The notes under the pieces are model-generated. The model was not told the DNA's origin and did no database searches. It saw only the letters and a program-made list of their open reading frames with translations. Below, in pieces: positions 35,328 through 44,025 of a stretch of 64,000 bases of DNA. The stretch spans positions 1,860,001 to 1,924,000 of the forward strand of contig NZ_JASTLB010000001.1 in assembly GCF_030499535.1 (NCBI RefSeq). Direction: 5' to 3'. Source of the DNA: Streptomyces sp. TG1A-8. GTDB lineage: Bacteria > Actinomycetota > Actinomycetes > Streptomycetales > Streptomycetaceae. Positions within the stretch are counted from its first letter, which is position 1. Every line of letters starts with the position of its first letter. Made by a program: the position numbers and the translations under genes.

Positions 35328-35355
35328 CTGTAGAGTGAAGTGGGCTTTCTGTCAA
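35327..35355 (-). promoter_or_regulatory. Consensus promoter of the SnoaL-like gene
   Basis: On the minus strand TTGACA (35355-35350) is followed by 17 bases and TACAGT (35332-35327). This is a near-ideal principal-sigma (HrdB) promoter. Transcription would begin near 35320, inside the operator. Confidence 0.7.
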
Positions 35356-35373
35356 CGAACGTAGAATGAAAAC

Positions 35374-35949
35374 GTGACTGAACCGAGTGCCCGCCCCACC
35401 AGGGCTCAGCAGCGCCGTCAAAGCGAGCAGCGCATTCTCGCCGCAGCCCGCCAGATCTTCGCCGAGCGCGGCTACGACCGGACCACGATCCGCGCTGTAG
35501 CCTCTGCCGCAGGTGTCGACGCCGGTCTGGTTATGCACTACTTCGGCACCAAAGACCTCCTTTTCGCCCGCGCCGTCGAGGGTCCCGTCGATGAGTTGCC
35601 CGGTGACGTCTCGGACGAAGTGATCGAGGCACTGTTGACATCCCTGAGCAGGCGCCTGACCGATGAGCCGGTGGCCTCCCTGGCCGTCCTACGCTCGATG
35701 CTCACGAACGCTGATGCCGCCGACCGTTACCGCGCCGCTGGGGAGGTTCAGCTCAGCCGTCTCACCGAGGCGCTACCGGCACCCGACGCCAGCCTGCGCG
35801 CGAGCCTGCTCAGCGCGATCGTGCATGGGGTGATCGCCGAGCGATATCTTCTGCGTCTCACGCACCTCGCGGATGCCTCACCCGAGCAGATCATCAACTT
35901 GCTGCGCCCGTGCTTCCACAGTCTGGCCACCCCCTCGACGGACCCGTGA
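35374..35949 (+). CDS. TetR-family regulator
   Basis: The 191-residue protein has the TetR DNA-binding helices at 16-62 (SEQRILAAARQIFAERGYDR, TTIRAVASAAGVDAGLVMHY, FGTKDLL), and a ligand domain that resembles the TetR_C type with LRSMLTNADAADRYRA. The start is GTG, 6 bases after TAGAAT (35362-35367), with no ribosome site, so the mRNA is probably leaderless. It diverges from the SnoaL-like gene and presumably represses it, and perhaps itself, from the repeats between them. Confidence 0.9.
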   Translation: MTEPSARPTRAQQRRQSEQRILAAARQIFAERGYDRTTIRAVASAAGVDAGLVMHYFGTKDLLFARAVEGPVDELPGDVSDEVIEALLTSLSRRLTDEPVASLAVLRSMLTNADAADRYRAAGEVQLSRLTEALPAPDASLRASLLSAIVHGVIAERYLLRLTHLADASPEQIINLLRPCFHSLATPSTDP

Positions 35950-36099
35950 GCAGGCGCAGGGCAACCGCTCCCTTGCATGGCCAGCCTCGCCCTTGCAGGA
36001 AGAGTTGCTCGCCCTGCCGATAACACACACCGCAACCGGCAAGCCCCGGACGCCGGACCTGCGGGTCGTCAACGTGATCCGATGTGTTCACTCCCGCTC

Positions 36100-36258
36100 T
36101 TGCAGTAGACCGAGGCCCGGGTCGACGCGGCCGACGACAACGACTGGCCCGTCCGCATCGATTGCCGCTGCCGTCCGGTCGACTCGGCACTCCAGTCGAG
36201 GTCGCCCGTTCGGTGTCAACGGCTCGATGCGGGCCCACTGGGCGTCAGTCAACGACAC
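36100..36258 (-). mobile_element. IS5-family transposase, 5' remnant
   Basis: The minus-strand translation starts SLTDAQWARIEPLTPNGRPR, the typical beginning of an IS5-family transposase. After about 20 codons the similarity is lost, and the frame runs on to a stop near 36092 without the DDE residues. The short match makes the family call tentative. Confidence 0.45.
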
Positions 36259-36373
36259 ACATCAACCACAGCAGGTACCTGAGGAACTGCCCCACGGGCC
36301 GCTGACCAGCAACGATGAGACGGCCGAGCTCGCCTCCCTGTTGGGACCGGCCATTAGGAACCGGCCAAAATCC

Positions 36374-37057
36374 TCACCAGGCCACCGCACCGTACCGGTC
36401 ACGGAAGGTTCCGGTAGGACCGTCCACTCCGACGGTGGCGAGTTCGACAATTGCGTCGGTCCCCTCGGTCACCGTCTGCGGGCCGCTGTGAGCATTGAAG
36501 TCAGTCGCTGTGTAGCCGGGGCCGGCCGCGTTCACCTTCATGTCCGGCCACGACTTCGCATACTGCGCGGTCAGCATGGTCACGGCTGCCTTCGACGCCG
36601 TGTGGAGCGGTGCGATGGCCCGGCTCTCGGCGCACTCGGCGTCGTGGGCGGCCGCGAAGGAGCCCATGGCGCTCGACACGTTGACGATGACCGGGTTCTC
36701 GGACTTCCGCAGGAGAGGCGGGAACGCATGCGTGACGCGGACGATCCCCACGACATTGACGTCGAACACCGCAGTGGCGTCAGCGGCCGTGACCTGGTCA
36801 GCGGTGCTGTGGGTGCCGGGAACTCCTGCGTTGTTGATCAGGACATCGATGTTCCCCTCGTGGGCTTCGACGTCGGTGACGGCCGCAGTCACGGACGCAT
36901 CGTCGGTCACGTCGATCTGCACGAAGCGGGCACCGAGTGCCCCGGCGGCAGCCCGGCCGCGCTGCGGATCACGCGCACCGACGATGACCGTATGGCCCGC
37001 CTCAATCAGCCGGTATCCGAGGGACTCGTGGGCACCTGTGACGAATGTGGTCGTCAC
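36374..37057 (-). CDS. Short-chain dehydrogenase/reductase family protein, probably inactive
   Basis: The 227-residue protein is an SDR with NNAG (76-79), VNVSS (126-130) and KVNAAGPGYTATDFN near the end. Two oddities point to loss of function. The nucleotide-binding start reads TGAHESLGYRLIEAGHTV, about four residues shorter than the usual TGANxGLGxETARRLxxxGH. The catalytic YxxxK is HTASK (His152, Lys156), so the Tyr is replaced. GTG 37057 follows GGGAGGT by 6 bases. A degenerate XRE regulator lies divergently upstream. It might bind ligand without catalysis, but decay is more likely. Confidence 0.75.
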   Translation of the reverse strand: MTTTFVTGAHESLGYRLIEAGHTVIVGARDPQRGRAAAGALGARFVQIDVTDDASVTAAVTDVEAHEGNIDVLINNAGVPGTHSTADQVTAADATAVFDVNVVGIVRVTHAFPPLLRKSENPVIVNVSSAMGSFAAAHDAECAESRAIAPLHTASKAAVTMLTAQYAKSWPDMKVNAAGPGYTATDFNAHSGPQTVTEGTDAIVELATVGVDGPTGTFRDRYGAVAW

Positions 37058-37121
37058 GTATTCACCTCCCATCGATGACGGGAGAAGAACCAGTGCCCTC
37101 TGCGACGGCAGGACTGCCGGT

Positions 37122-37270
37122 ACCAGGCACAACGGTCATCCAGCGGTGGCGCGACCGGCTACCTCCCATAGATGTCGGGCGGACTGCGCGGTGGACGGCA
37201 TGCCGGCTGCCCGTCGACTACGTGACACGTCTGGAACAGGAGATTGCCGCGACCCCTTCGGTGAAGGTTG
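37122..37270 (+). pseudogene. XRE-family regulator, degenerate N-terminal remnant
   Basis: The plus-strand translation IQRWRDRLPPIDVG and LPVDYVTRLEQEI resembles the start of a Streptomyces XRE regulator (normally RxRRxRLxPADVGLP, later SVDYYTRLEQGR). The piece that should hold the helix-turn-helix between these blocks is shortened. Such regulators are often divergent from SDR genes, as here. The rest of the protein is not seen. Confidence 0.45.
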
Positions 37271-37512
37271 TCGCGAACACCAGTCACGGCCGGCGACGTA
37301 CCCAACCCGATCGGGCCCTTGGCGGACGAGACGTGATGCGTCCGATGCGATCCGGGCCTGGCACCGTCGCCTTGTCGCCGTTTACGAGCGTGCCGACCAG
37401 GTCACCATTCGGTTCAAGTAGTCCCGTACTGTCGCCACCGATGCGAAAAGCCGGCCACCCGCTACCGCGGTAGATTGCATCTCGACTTACACGTGCACTC
37501 CACCGGCACGCT

Positions 37513-37980
37513 GCGGCGGCAGTCGGCCAACCGGCGAACAGTCACCGAAACCCTGGGCCGCACGGTGCGCTACCAGCAGATGCCGCTCACGGACTTCCAG
37601 CTGGTAGGTCGCGACGGCGGCTTTGCTTCCCCTACGCCCCCGGCATGCGGTCGACGGCGCGCAGGGCGTCCCACTGGGCGAGGCCCCCTCCGGATCTCGT
37701 ACAATTCGGCATCCATCGTGCGGTGGTTTCACTACTGTGCACCCTTAATCGCCAGCATGAGCGACCTGGCGCCCCTCGGTCGGCTCGGCGCCTTGAACGT
37801 CCCCACGCTCGTGGTGTGGGGCGAGAGCGACGAGATCGTCGCCGGGCGTACGGGCGGGCCGTCGCACGTGCTGTGGCAGGCGCACAGTTCGCCGCGCTCC
37901 CGAAGGCCGGCCACCTCCCGCACCTCGAAGCCCTCGACGCGACCTGGGCGGCCATCGGCCCGTTCGCGGCAAAGTCGTAG
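37513..37980 (+). pseudogene. Fused remnants: NmrA-like piece and alpha/beta-hydrolase C-terminus
   Basis: First comes RRTVTETLGRTVRYQQMPLT, like part of an NmrA-type NAD(P)-binding protein. Then, from about 37750, comes the end of an alpha/beta hydrolase in two frames: LGALNVPTLVVWGESDEIVA, which holds the acidic residue, and after a shift near 37848 YGRAVARAVAGAQFAALPKA then GHLPHLEALDATW, which holds the catalytic His. The stop is at 37978. The nucleophile half is missing. An intact hydrolase of similar design follows 400 bases later. Confidence 0.6.
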
Positions 37981-38336
37981 CGCACTCCACACGGGGGGCC
38001 CTTCTCCGCATGCATACGGACGGGTCAGCCCAGGTGACTGCCCGCCCAGGCAACAGATCCCGGTGCCGGGCGGGCAGCACTGTGCCGTCGTGCGCGACCG
38101 CCAGGACACCTCCACAACCTGTGCCGCGTCGAAGAACCGTTTGGCCGGGGCCAAGCTCGCCATCGCCCAGCTCACCGGCGTCCGCCCCCGTCCCGCCCGC
38201 CCCGCCCGGCTCGCCTGGTTGCCGCTTGCTTACTTCGCTGCGCCGCCAAGCCGCCACAGATCACCCAGCTCCGGGCCGCGTGTCGGGCGACGCAAGCCTG
38301 GTCCTGCGGAGGCAACTTGCGCGACTAAGCAACCTG
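37981..38336. other. Gene-free stretch before the hydrolase operon
   Basis: No gene is supported. The last 60 bases become AT-richer towards the operator of the hydrolase operon. Confidence 0.55.
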
Positions 38337-38354
38337 ATATAAGGTTCCTTATAT
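38337..38354. promoter_or_regulatory. AT-rich palindromic operator of the hydrolase operon
   Basis: ATATAAGG-TT-CCTTATAT is a perfect 8+2+8 dyad, conspicuous in this GC-rich DNA, 28 bases ahead of the hydrolase ATG. It includes TATA-type -10 sequence, so a bound protein would block transcription. The MarR gene downstream of the operon is the obvious candidate. Confidence 0.65.
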
Positions 38355-38381
38355 ACAGATCCTCGCGAGAAGAGAGAAGCC

Positions 38382-39188
38382 ATGAGTAAACCGGTAGCCG
38401 CTGGCAGCCTGCGGCCCACCCGCACCGAAACCGCCACGCTCGACGTCAGCTCCATGGGCCCGGTCGACGTGACCCTGCAGGATCGCGACCGCACCCGTCC
38501 GTTCCTGCTGCTGCACGGCGGTGGCGGTCCGGCGACCATGACGGGTTTCGCCGACCTGCTGGCCGAGCGGACCCACTCCCGCGTACTGCTGCCGACGCAC
38601 CCCGGCTTCTGCGGCACCCCGAGGAACTCCGCGCTCACCAGCGTTTCCGACCTTGCGAAGGTCTATGTGGCGATGCTGGAGACGCTCGACTTGAGTGACG
38701 TCACCGTGATCGGCAATTCATTCGGCGGTTGGTTGGCCGCCGAGATCGCCCTCCAGGGCAGCCCGCGCGTCAGCGGAGGAGTGATCATCAATGGAATCGG
38801 CATTGAGGTCGACGCCGCTGCGGCCACTGACGTCAGCGGCCTGACGCCCGCCGAAGTCCTGGCCCACTCCTTCCACGACCCCCGCAAGGCCCCCATGCCG
38901 TCGAGCACCGGTGGCACGAGGCCGGGCCCGGACATTCCCGCGCTCATCGGCTACACGGGTCCCACGATGTCCGACCCGACGCTCGCCAAGCGGCTCAGCG
39001 ACACACACGTGCCGTTCCATGTGCTGTGGGGAGAAAGCGACCGCATCGTCACTCCGGACTACGGCAGGGCCTACGCGGCCGCGATCCCGATGTCGACGTT
39101 CACGCTGCTGCCCCGCACGGGCCACATGCCACAGGTTGAGACACCCGAGGAACTGCTGGGCACCCTGCTCGACCTCGGCAACAAGTGA
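38382..39188 (+). CDS. Alpha/beta-fold hydrolase
   Basis: The 268-residue enzyme shows the oxyanion loop LLHGGGGPATM (43-53), the nucleophile elbow GNSFGG with Ser113, Asp220 in WGESDRIV, and His248 in TGHMPQ. It is a full-length cytoplasmic hydrolase; substrate is unknown. ATG follows GAGAGAAG. It is the first gene of an operon with a metallo-hydrolase 37 bases later, and a MarR gene follows, so inducible breakdown of some ester, lactone or aromatic compound is inferred. Confidence 0.88.
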   Translation: MSKPVAAGSLRPTRTETATLDVSSMGPVDVTLQDRDRTRPFLLLHGGGGPATMTGFADLLAERTHSRVLLPTHPGFCGTPRNSALTSVSDLAKVYVAMLETLDLSDVTVIGNSFGGWLAAEIALQGSPRVSGGVIINGIGIEVDAAAATDVSGLTPAEVLAHSFHDPRKAPMPSSTGGTRPGPDIPALIGYTGPTMSDPTLAKRLSDTHVPFHVLWGESDRIVTPDYGRAYAAAIPMSTFTLLPRTGHMPQVETPEELLGTLLDLGNK

Positions 39189-39225
39189 CCACCCTCACGC
39201 ACCCCTCAGCCAAGGAGAACCCCTC

Positions 39226-39981
39226 ATGAGTGCACCCCTGAAGGTGACCCGGATCGACCATGCCTGCCAGCTGATCGAGTTCGGTGAGATCCGTGTACTG
39301 ACTGACCCCTGGTTCACCCAGACCGCGAACTACTATCCGGGCGAACCGACGCATCTGACCGTCGCGGAACTCGGCCGCGTCGACGCCGTCGTCGTCAGTC
39401 ATGAGCATTACGACCACTGTGACCTCGACTCCCTCGTCGCCGGCGGCTTGGACCTGGACACCCCCCTGATCGGGCCCGGTACTGTCGCGCCCATCGCGCG
39501 GAGCAAGGGTTTCCGCAACGTCCGGGCCGTCGAAGCGTGGGAGGCCACCAGCGTCGGGGACCTTACCGTGACGGCAACACCGGGCCAGCACGGCGTCCAC
39601 GAGGTCACCTTCGTCATTCAGGCCCATGGACGCACGGTCTTCTTCGGAGGCGACTCGCTCCGGGTTCCCGAACTCGACCTCGTTCCGGAGCGGTTCGGCC
39701 ACATCGACCTGGCCATCCTGCCGATCAACGGCCTGTGCGTCAGGCCGCTGAACCTTGAGCAGTCCGTCATGAACGCCGAGCAGGCCGCAGGTCTGACGGC
39801 TGTTCTCAAGCCCACCCTCGCCGTGCCGCACCACTACGCCTTCCACAGCGGTCGGCTCGGTGACCAGGTCATCACCAAGACCGACCGGGATCCCCGCCAC
39901 TACGCCGACGCGGTCGCCCGCATCGCGCCGGAGATCGACGTCCGGATCGTCCTGCCCGGGATCGAGGTGACGGTGCCGTGA
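39226..39981 (+). CDS. MBL-fold metal-dependent hydrolase (UlaG-like)
   Basis: The 251-residue protein has the zinc motif SHEHYDHCD (His59, His61, Asp63, His64), then TPGQHG near 131, FFGGDS near 147, and PHHYAFH near 206, matching UlaG-type metallo-hydrolases such as L-ascorbate-6-phosphate lactonase relatives. The substrate is unknown. ATG follows AAGGAG by 8 bases. It is the second gene of the hydrolase operon, so the two enzymes may act in sequence on one compound, for example a lactone. Confidence 0.9.
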   Translation: MSAPLKVTRIDHACQLIEFGEIRVLTDPWFTQTANYYPGEPTHLTVAELGRVDAVVVSHEHYDHCDLDSLVAGGLDLDTPLIGPGTVAPIARSKGFRNVRAVEAWEATSVGDLTVTATPGQHGVHEVTFVIQAHGRTVFFGGDSLRVPELDLVPERFGHIDLAILPINGLCVRPLNLEQSVMNAEQAAGLTAVLKPTLAVPHHYAFHSGRLGDQVITKTDRDPRHYADAVARIAPEIDVRIVLPGIEVTVP

Positions 39982-40148
39982 AAGGAGCGGCCGCACCGAC
40001 ATCCGGAGATCGGTGACGAGCTCCGGCCGGGGGAGAGGTGTGAGGCGCCGTCCTTGAGGACGGTGAGCGCAGCTCAGGAGGCTCGGCAGCTGCCTCACCT
40101 CCTAGGATGAGGAGATGTAGCCGAGGATACCGAGAGTTAAGGGCGACC

Positions 40149-40571
40149 ATGGGTGCCGTGACGTTGCAGGACGTAGGGCTGGCGGTCAAGCGGCTGCAGT
40201 GGTATCACCATCGCACGGTGAACACCCAGTTGGGTGAGCTCGGCCTGTCTTTGTCACAGTGGGATGTGCTGAGGCACCTGCACGCGCAACCAGCTGCTTC
40301 CTTGCATGCGCTCGCGGTGCTGACGTTCCAGACGGACCAGTCGATGGGCACGCTGGCGGGCCGGATGATCAATCGAGGGCTCATCGAACGTGTCGACGGA
40401 CCGGGCCGCGCCGTACGACACCGCCTCACTGCAGAGGGAGAACGGCTCCGGGTCGAAGGAGCCGCTGTCGTCGACCGCGTCATGAAAGACACGCTCGGCG
40501 TACTGACGCCAGAAGAACTTTCAACGCTGCACGAGCTGCTGCTCAAGGCAAACCAGGGGGACACCATCTGA
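40149..40571 (+). CDS. MarR-family regulator
   Basis: The 140-residue protein is a winged-helix MarR regulator: SLSQWDVLRHLHAQPAASLH, then ALAVLTFQTDQSMGTLAGRM (recognition helix), and the wing GPGRAVRHRLTAEG. MarR proteins bind as dimers to palindromes and are released by phenolic or other small ligands. ATG 40149 is chosen since the protein family begins there; the ribosome site is a weak AAGGGC. It lies 167 bases after the metallo-hydrolase and is likely to control the operon through the AT-rich dyad at 38337. Confidence 0.9.
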   Translation: MGAVTLQDVGLAVKRLQWYHHRTVNTQLGELGLSLSQWDVLRHLHAQPAASLHALAVLTFQTDQSMGTLAGRMINRGLIERVDGPGRAVRHRLTAEGERLRVEGAAVVDRVMKDTLGVLTPEELSTLHELLLKANQGDTI

Positions 40572-41149
40572 ACGGTGCCGCCTCCCCGTTCTCGCCGCGG
40601 TCGGCCGAATTTGGTCCCGTAAGGTCCCCAGCGGCAGCGCATGGGGAACGCAGCGGAAGCGCGCACCACCGCACCCTCACCACACGGTCGCGCAGCCGAA
40701 CACCGATCCGCCGCGAGCACCTGGTCGTCGACTGCCGAAAGCCTGCCCCTGTCGATGACCTCGCCGCCGTCGCCCCACCCCCACGTGCCACCACACATTC
40801 ACCCGCCGAAACAGCCGCCCAGAAGACTTGAACCAAGGCCCCAGAGGGTGCACAGGCCGCCATCGACCCCAGGTGAGCCGGGGTCATGGAGATCCTTTTT
40901 GAACCGGTCGGGCACTTCCGCCGTCGTATCTGCGACCGGACTTCGCCGGCAGCTGTCCGAGAGCCCGGCTTCGAAGACCTGACGGCCTCGGGGCCACCTG
41001 GCTCACCGCGTCTGACGATCACACCTGGCCGGTCACATCGCCAGGCTTCGCGGACGGTGTCGTGCTCGGTGTGCAGGGCTCGGCTCGAGGAACTGTCCGG
41101 ACCGCGTGTCCTGCTGGGGCAGCCCAGAGACTCCCGTCGCCGCGACCCA
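40572..41149. other. Gene-free stretch between MarR and SDR genes
   Basis: No gene is supported. Open frames on both strands are Arg/Ser/Pro-rich and have no ribosome site or recognisable motif. The region probably contains decayed sequence. Confidence 0.5.
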
Positions 41150-41899
41150 CTAATACGCGAGCTCCCCGATGCCGCCGTCCACGCGCAGTACTGTGCCGGC
41201 GGTGTAGGCGGACTCGTCTGAGGCGAGATAGACAGCCGCCTTCGCCATCTGGGTTGCGGTCCCCAGGCGGTGGAGGGGAACGGTTCGCCGGATTTCCTCG
41301 TAGAGGGCGGCTTGACGCTCGGGACCGAGTGGCCCGAACGCATTGGTGACGGTAGGCCCCGGACTCAGTCCGTTGACGCGGACACCCCGATCCTTCAACT
41401 CATGGGTCAGCCCGCGAGCGTAGGAGAGCAGGCCTGCCTTGGCCGCACCGTAGACCGTCGCGTTCTCGTGTCCGACGAAAGCGGAGACCGAACCGACGAG
41501 AATGATCGAGGATTGTTGCGAGAAGAGCGGCAGCAGTGCTCTGACCAGGAAAAACGGTGCTTTGAGATTGGTCGCGAGGAGTCTGTCGAATGCCTCCTCT
41601 GTCCACTCCTCGATGGGGAGGTGGGTGACGTCGGCGGCGTTGCTCATCAGGATGTCGAGCTTGGGCCACTCTGCCTGCAGCCGTGATGCCAGTGCTGTTT
41701 GGCCTCGTACGTCGCCGGCGTCGCTGACGATCGTCAGCAGCGGTCCCTCCAGTTGCCGAGCGGCCTCCTCCAGTCTTTCCCGGGAGCGGCCGGTGATGGC
41801 GACGGATGCCCCCTCGGCGAGGAACTCGCGGGCCGTCTCAAGGCCGATGCCGCTCGTCCCCCCTGTGATCAGTGCGTGCTTTCCCTCAAGACGTCCCAT
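41150..41899 (-). CDS. SDR-family oxidoreductase
   Basis: The 249-residue enzyme has all classical SDR residues: TGGTSGIG (12-19) for the cofactor, SNAAD in place of NNAG, the catalytic Ser in VGSVSAF, YGAAK (Tyr and Lys), and the end YTAGTVLRVDGG. The substitution SNAA is tolerated in the family. It should be an NAD(P)-dependent alcohol or keto reductase. ATG follows GAAGGA by 9 bases. It lies downstream of another SDR on the same strand (66-base gap), so both may be one operon controlled by the divergent TetR gene. Confidence 0.9.
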   Translation of the reverse strand: MGRLEGKHALITGGTSGIGLETAREFLAEGASVAITGRSRERLEEAARQLEGPLLTIVSDAGDVRGQTALASRLQAEWPKLDILMSNAADVTHLPIEEWTEEAFDRLLATNLKAPFFLVRALLPLFSQQSSIILVGSVSAFVGHENATVYGAAKAGLLSYARGLTHELKDRGVRVNGLSPGPTVTNAFGPLGPERQAALYEEIRRTVPLHRLGTATQMAKAAVYLASDESAYTAGTVLRVDGGIGELAY

Positions 41900-41965
41900 G
41901 AACTCATTTCCTTCGACTCGGCGCCGAGGCGCGTGGCGCGTGGTGCAACAACGTTGGCGGGCTGT

Positions 41966-42715
41966 TCAGATCGCGGTTCGGCCACCGTCGGCGGCAACGA
42001 TCGCCCCGGTCACGTAACTGGCCCGGTCGCTGGCGAGAAAGGCGATCACCTGTGCCACTTCGGCCGGGTCGGAGGTGCGCTTGAGCGCGGTGGTCAGGCC
42101 CATGCCGCCCAAATCCGGGCCCATCGCCGCGACCACCTTCGAGGTGCGCATCGGGCCTGGGGCGACCGCGTTGACCCGTACGTCCAACGGGGCGAACTCC
42201 GCCGCCCAGGTGCGGGTCAGCGATTCGAGCGCCGCCTTGGTGGCGCCATAGACAGCCATTCCCGGCATGCCGAGACCGGCCGCGGTGGAGCTGACGTTGA
42301 CGATGCTGCCGCCGCCGTTGACGGCCATTCTCGGCGCGAGCAGCGCGGTGAGCAGAAACGGTGCGCGCACATTGACCGCGAAGGCGGCGTCATGGCTCGC
42401 GAGGTCCTGTTCGATGGTCGGGCCGAACGTCATGACGCTCGCGTTGTTGATCAATATGTCCACGGCTCCGGCGTCCTCGCCCAGCTGCTGCACGGCCGCC
42501 GGATCCGCCAGATCGGCTGCGACAAAACGCACCCTCCCGACGGATCCGGCGCCGACCGCGCGAAGGTCGTCCACGACCTGGGTACCGCGCTCCGGATCGG
42601 TACCGGTGATGACCAGGTCGGCTCCCGCCGCGGCCAGCACCTTGGCCGTCGCGTGCCCGAGTCCGCCGACCGTGCCGGATCCAGTGATGAGCGCCGTCTT
42701 TCCCGCCAACTCCAT
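41966..42715 (-). CDS. SDR-family oxidoreductase
   Basis: The 249-residue enzyme is a classical SDR with NNAS (about 88-91), NVSSTAAG, YGATK and VTGAIVAADGG. The glycine motif is TGSGTVGGLGHA, a slightly expanded form of TGxxxGxG. ATG 42715 follows AAGGG by 8 bases. It is the first gene of a probable two-SDR operon. The divergent TetR gene, with a shared dyad between the promoters, indicates repression by that TetR protein and induction by an unknown ligand. Confidence 0.9.
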   Translation of the reverse strand: MELAGKTALITGSGTVGGLGHATAKVLAAAGADLVITGTDPERGTQVVDDLRAVGAGSVGRVRFVAADLADPAAVQQLGEDAGAVDILINNASVMTFGPTIEQDLASHDAAFAVNVRAPFLLTALLAPRMAVNGGGSIVNVSSTAAGLGMPGMAVYGATKAALESLTRTWAAEFAPLDVRVNAVAPGPMRTSKVVAAMGPDLGGMGLTTALKRTSDPAEVAQVIAFLASDRASYVTGAIVAADGGRTAI

Positions 42716-42789
42716 TGTTTCGCCCTTCGTGCCCGACAGGTGCCCGGCCGACTTTTGTGCAACCATTCCAGAAGTAACACGGCTGAAGC

Positions 42790-42828
42790 TACTACTTCTT
42801 GAACGCTCCGTCAATAAGTTGTAGTGTC
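42790..42828. promoter_or_regulatory. Overlapping divergent promoters and dyad between SDR and TetR genes
   Basis: Plus strand: TTGAAC (42799-42804), 17 bases, TAGTGT (42822-42827), ending 7 bases before the TetR GTG. Minus strand: TTGACG (42814-42809), 17 bases, TAGCTT. The region is a dyad: ACTACTTCTTGA on the left mirrors TCAATAAGTTGTAGT on the right around ACGCTCCG. One TetR dimer could control both promoters. Confidence 0.6.
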
Positions 42829-42834
42829 GGACGC

Positions 42835-43434
42835 GTGGCACGAACCGGACGGCCCCGCGAGTTCGACAAGGACAAGACGCTGGCGCGCGCACTCGAACTC
42901 TTCTGGTCCCGGGGATACGGGGCGACGTCGATCCAGGACCTAGTCGACGCGCTGGCCGTCGAACGCGGCAGCCTCTACGGAACGTTCGGGGACAAGCGCC
43001 GCTTCTACCTCGAAGCCGTCAGGCTCTACTGGGACGTGTACGAGCGGCACCTGATCGCCGCACTCGACACCGACCCGCTCCTGCCGGCGCTCCGCGAGAT
43101 CCTGACCCATCCGGCACGCCTGGACGAACTGATCTCCGACCTGGGCGTACCGCATGGCTGTCTGGTCGGCAACACGACCGCCGAACTCGTACCCCACGAC
43201 AGCGAAGCCACCAAGATCGTCACCCGCTCGTACGCCCGGTTCACCGGCATCGTCAGCGACGCACTCCGCCGCGGGCAGGCGGCCGGAGAAGTCACCGAGG
43301 CCGCAGACCCCCAGATTCAAGCCCAGCTGCTGCTTTACATCGTCCAGGGCCTCTCACTCGTGTCGAGGGCGGGTCTTGACAGGACCGCGGCCCTGGCCGC
43401 GATCGACACTGCGATCGACGCACTGCGCGCATGA
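42835..43434 (+). CDS. TetR/AcrR-family regulator
   Basis: The 199-residue protein begins ARTGRPREFDKDKTLARALE, with DNA-binding helices at 9-55 (GYGATSIQDLVDALAVERGS, LYGTFGDKRRFYLEA). The C-terminal domain resembles TetR_C types of SDR-linked repressors and has VPHGCLVGNTTAEL near 105. The GTG start lies 7 bases after a TAGTGT -10 and has no ribosome site, so the mRNA should be leaderless. It diverges from the two-SDR operon and probably represses it. Confidence 0.9.
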   Translation: MARTGRPREFDKDKTLARALELFWSRGYGATSIQDLVDALAVERGSLYGTFGDKRRFYLEAVRLYWDVYERHLIAALDTDPLLPALREILTHPARLDELISDLGVPHGCLVGNTTAELVPHDSEATKIVTRSYARFTGIVSDALRRGQAAGEVTEAADPQIQAQLLLYIVQGLSLVSRAGLDRTAALAAIDTAIDALRA

Positions 43435-44025
43435 CCGACCCCGGCGCCGCCCGGGGAGGGGATCGACCGGTCACCGGAATCGCGCCGGGTCCGCCGCGGA
43501 TGTCCATGATCCGACCCGTTCCCGTGCCATGACGCTCCCGCGGAGGGACGGTTTATCAGGTCGGTCCTTCGTCCGTCGGAAGGAAGTTCACAGACGCCGC
43601 CGTACTCGACCGCTGCCGAGGCCGGTCCGCGGATCGACGCGTGGGGCGGCCGAGCCATGGGCACTTCGCAGACGTCGGGCGGTGAGGCACCAGCTGCTCG
43701 ACCAGGCCGCGCAGGCACCGGCTGCGAGCGCTGGACCAGACGCCTGTCGATCGGTGAGATCTGCCGGTGCCCCACCCGCACAGCGGGTGGGGCACCGGCC
43801 AGCCACAGCCTCCCTACGGACGGCCATTGTGGATGGTGTGAGGACGCGATGTGAGGGGAGTCGATAAACTCGTCATCACAATCGGTTGCGTCTTCCGATT
43901 GTCGAACCGGTCGGCCCTCCCCCAGCCTTCGGCCGGGGTGCCCCCCACCGCGGGGGCGGGTTCACCACGGCTGCGGGATCCGCCACGAGGACGGAGCCCG
44001 CAGCCGGTTGTCCGCCGGACGGGGG
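43435..44025. other. Gene-free stretch with two inverted repeats
   Basis: No gene is supported between the TetR and xlnC stops, which converge here. It has a strong hairpin at 43763-43799 (listed next) and an inverted repeat CAATCGG-N9-CCGATTG at 43879-43901. Confidence 0.55.
43763..43799. terminator. Hairpin with 17-bp perfect stem
   Basis: GCCGGTGCCCCACCCGC pairs with its exact complement across an ACA loop. It lies between convergent genes and may end both the TetR and the xlnC transcripts; it is about 230 bases past the xlnC stop. Confidence 0.65.
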
